From: Plakobranchus ocellatus
Lineage: Eukaryota > Mollusca > Gastropoda > Plakobranchidae
Assembly (NCBI GenBank): GCA_019648995.1
Contig: BLXT01003625.1
Span: forward strand, 1,094,201 to 1,127,966
Reading direction: 5' to 3'
DNA: 33,766 bases
Numbering within the stretch: the first letter of the stretch is position 1; each line of letters starts with the position of its first letter. Below are positions 31,321-33,766 of this stretch, piece by piece. Both the position numbers and the translations under genes were made by a program. The notes under the pieces are model-generated. The model did not search any database. It had not been told where the DNA came from and was given only the letters and a program-made list of their open reading frames with translations.

Positions 31321-31839
31321 CGCACAGGGTCCAACTATCCTGAAAGAAGAGATAAAGGCAGGAATAAATCAAATGGAAAAGGCCACAGAACCAGAAATAC
31401 CATTATAAATACTTAAATCACTAGATAACCTAGGAATAGATTTATTTTTTATGATAAAACTCTAAAATGCAATATATGACAGTGATACAGTTCCTGGAGA
31501 TCTTTGTAAATCTGTTTTTATAGCACTGCCAGGGACAAAAGAACGTTATACTCATAGAGCAATCAGTTTAATAAGCCATTTTTTAAACAACAAAAAAATC
31601 TTGTTTCATGTTTGATGCAAAGAATGCCCAAAAGGCTTAGACCAGAAACATTTGTAAAACAGTTTGGTTTTACACCTAATAAAGGGACTACAAACGCTAT
31701 ATTTTTTTTCCGTCAATGCTTGTGGAAAGGTGATAAAAACGAAAAAAAAATTTCATCATTGCTTCATTGATTATTCTAAGAACTTTGATACAGTAAAGTA
31801 TGAAGTTGTTTCGAGTGCTAGAAAAAAATAGGCATTGAT

Positions 31840-31933
31840 CAGGGGCCGGATCAAGGACTTCAGGATGGAGGGGTTCCATGGGGAGTTTGGGAGTCTTCCC
31901 CTCACCCCCACCCCTACCCCGGATCCGGCCCTG
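31840..31933. mobile_element. 94-bp MITE inserted in the LINE, 5-bp target duplication
   Basis: The left end is CAGGGGCCGGATC. The right end, reverse complemented, is CAGGGCCGGATCC. The flanks are TTGAT at 31835-31839 and 31934-31938. Precise removal with one TTGAT rejoins the LINE phrase GIDGTDLR. The interior is GC-rich, unlike the surroundings. CAGGG ends with 5-bp duplications fit a small hAT-type group, but the superfamily is not proven. The - strand frame crossing it is a by-product. Confidence 0.85.
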
Positions 31934-32215
31934 TTGATGGTACAGATCTGAGAGCAATCAGAACAACTTCAACAACGTTTAAAGCTTGTTTTAGAGAGCG
32001 AAAGAATGGATATGACTTTGAAAAACTAGAAGCAGTAGAGATGTGGTTTATCAGAGGAAGGATGAGGATATCATGGTCGGAAAAAAAGTCTTATGAATAG
32101 GTACAGAAATGAGCTTATTGTGAGGGATAATTATTCAAAACCATGCGTGAGAGGCAACTACAATTTAAGGACATTTGCCAGCACAGGCAATCACTGAAAA
32201 AATTGATTTAAGGTT

Positions 32216-33116
32216 TCATAGGCCCTGTAAGACATTCTTCACTACATGAAAAAAAAATTTTTTTTTTAAATCTGGGGGCAAAAGTGTCGAACTTTTTTTT
32301 TCTTTTGTCTCTCACGAGGAAAAGCTCTCGACGCAAAATTATTGTGCTTTCTCTATCGTCTGCGCTTTGTTTTTACCCGGCAGAGTTTATGTTATAATAA
32401 GCGTGTCTTTATCTTACGAGAATAGAGGGATTGAGACTCAAGCGAATTCCTTTGATAGAATCACTTTTGTTTTGATTCTATTTTTTAAAGATGTTTTCAC
32501 TAAAAATAATGATGAAAGGTTTATGGGACAATACTCGTGCTCGAATTAATACTTTTTTCAAACTCAATCTTTAAAGAAAGTACAAGAAACATGGTGCGAA
32601 AAAACTGATAACTTTGAAATGATGGCAATTGCGTGTCGTCTCAAACAGATCTTATGTACTTTGCAATGTGCTTCTCAGCGTTTTGCCTCATTATTGTGCT
32701 GTTGTGAGGTAGACCTAGGAGAGATACAATTAAGCCACCTAAGCTAATATTTACTGTTGCAACTTTATCAAACATTTTTGGAAGACATTTTGTTGTTTGT
32801 AGTCTTTTCGTCCCGCTATACCTTAATTCCTTTCCATTGAAAAACTACCAAAGCCATCAATTCACAGCTTTTTGCATAGGCTACTGTCATTCAGTGTGTC
32901 AACCCCTTCGAGATATGCAGTAGATGAGGATGATTCTTTATGAGGATCAAAGCATGTGACTGAACTATGCAGATGCAGGGATGCAGTTTCAAAGCTTTTT
33001 TATTGTAAAAGAAAACAACCACCAACTTAAAGCTTTTTTAGATTTTGAATTACATTCAGTTTGCATCTTATCAGTGATTTTATTGTTGTTACTGTTGCTT
33101 TGTTTTGTTTTTGCAG
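32216..33116. other. AT-rich sequence, no gene seen
   Basis: Short open frames only, with no domain, repeat boundary or RNA recognised. Confidence 0.5.
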
Positions 33117-33159
33117 TTGCGAAAAACGTGATAAATGAGGAGGTGAATCAAGACAGTCA
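33117..33159 (+). CDS. Possible small internal exon (43 nt)
   Basis: A long pyrimidine tract ending TTTTTGCAG (AG at 33115-33116) is followed by 43 nt and a strong donor, GTAAGT, at 33160. The frame used by the open stretch reads AKNVINEEVNQDSQ. Both splice signals are good by eye, but there is no family match and no partner exon in the remaining window. It could belong to a + strand gene extending past 33766. Confidence 0.3.
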
Positions 33160-33766
33160 GTAAGTGGGTTATGATAAAAATGTCATAATATGTAATAGAT
33201 AATAATCATGCACACGATTTATCTGATTACCGGATTCGAGTGTTACAGCTCTCAAAATATTTCCTCAAAAAATTAATCTATGGTATCCTTCATTTAATTT
33301 TCTTAAATGCGCATGTTCAAGTTTATGTTCACCACAATAACGTTATCTGACCAAACGTTTCATTTTTAGAAAGGAATATCAGAGTAGGTCTAACAATTGT
33401 TACGAAAGCCCTATTTTTAACTTATATCGTATTACTGTGATGAGCATATTGTTTATCGTGTCGTCGATCACGTTTCCCATTGTCCATAACCATGACCTTT
33501 CGACAGCCAGAAAAAAAGGTAAAATCGAACAGAAAAAATTGGACACTAAAATCGAAAGCCGATCTTTGATTGCAGGTCCTTTATTTTCTTTTTTTTTTTT
33601 CGATAATTTAGCTGTGAATGTTTGAGTCCCTGAGAAACTTTGCAGTTTAATTTGATAAAGGTTTTAGTTAAAACTAAGTATTTTGTATACGTTTGACCCT
33701 ACAGCAACAAATAAAAGCTCAACACAGTCATTATCTAATTTTTATCACTCTCTCTCTCTCTCTCTC
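33160..33766. other. AT-rich sequence ending in a TC microsatellite
   Basis: No gene recognised. The window ends within (CT)n from 33748, which may be why the contig or window edge falls here. Confidence 0.5.

Larger units (their letters stand above)
30872..32215 (+). mobile_element. LINE, 3' segment (linker, RT start, C-terminus), internally deleted
   Basis: It resumes after the target duplication. The linker reads YESVTNISEVEG and KCNEAKEECINL. RT block 0-2 includes EIKAGINQMEKATEPEIP, SLDNLGIDL, ALPGTKERYTHRAISLISHF-like text over shifting frames, and KQFGFTPNKGTTNAIF. A DYSKNFDTVKYEV segment (the F-D-x-V-K block) follows, then GIDG interrupted by the MITE at 31840-31933. The palm with the catalytic box is missing. 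The copy continues with VLESERMDMTL and the C-terminal EAVEMWFIRRMMRISWSEK and MRERQLQFKGH. Same family as 24490-25115. Confidence 0.82.

Noticed and set aside
31697-31957. 86-codon - strand frame with a Gly/Pro-rich segment
   Set aside because: It crosses the 94-bp MITE and antisense LINE sequence; the Gly/Pro part is the MITE's GC-rich interior.
27492-33766. Separate FREP signal-peptide exon on the - strand
   Set aside because: Short Met-initiated hydrophobic frames (for example near 31372 and 28360) were inspected, but none had a suitable phase-1 donor and leader shape.

Overview
This window looks like animal nuclear DNA, most likely from a mollusc and probably a gastropod. It is AT-rich, with long introns bounded by GT-AG sites, decayed retrotransposon fragments, microsatellites and recurring AGATCT-repeat clusters. 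It also carries a fibrinogen-related protein (FREP) with one Ig-like domain, a coiled coil and a fibrinogen domain, an architecture best known from gastropods. The species is inferred from content only. Nothing suggests a bacterial, organellar or plasmid origin.

Two genes can be supported. (1) On the + strand, three coding exons (7789-7888, 12872-12994, 18048-18319) join in frame into a complete 164-residue protein. It has an acidic N-terminus, a short beta-prone motif resembling a RHIM (the amyloid motif of RIPK1, RIPK3 and Drosophila Imd), a lysine-rich linker and a C-terminal death domain. It reads as a kinase-less RIPK1/Imd-like adaptor. (2) On the - strand, 27491-25554 encodes a secreted-type FREP that appears intact. 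The two genes converge tail to tail, about 7.2 kb apart. One is probably an intracellular signalling adaptor and the other an extracellular recognition lectin, but nothing shows that they work together.

Layout: 1-7700 is mostly anonymous AT-rich DNA with a short gap next to poly-C, a possible terminal exon at 686-784, a 3 x 46 bp tandem array, a diverged repeat pair and one unidentified reading frame. 7789-18319 is the death-domain gene. Intron 1 holds a long inverted repeat, tandem duplications, two LINE fragments in opposite orientations and a second gap/poly-C junction. Intron 2 holds a decayed pogo/Tigger-like transposase. 18320-24390 is gene-poor. 24395-25115 holds a tRNA-derived SINE-like head and a LINE fragment, and the FREP follows. 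27776-27962 is a triplet-repeat tract.

From 28820 to 32215 there is a nested structure. A LINE is split by a 1.9 kb element with inverted ends and a 9-bp target duplication (Mutator-like in form), and split again by a 94-bp MITE with a 5-bp target duplication. A possible 43-nt internal exon lies at 33117-33159. No rRNA, intact tRNA or CRISPR was seen.
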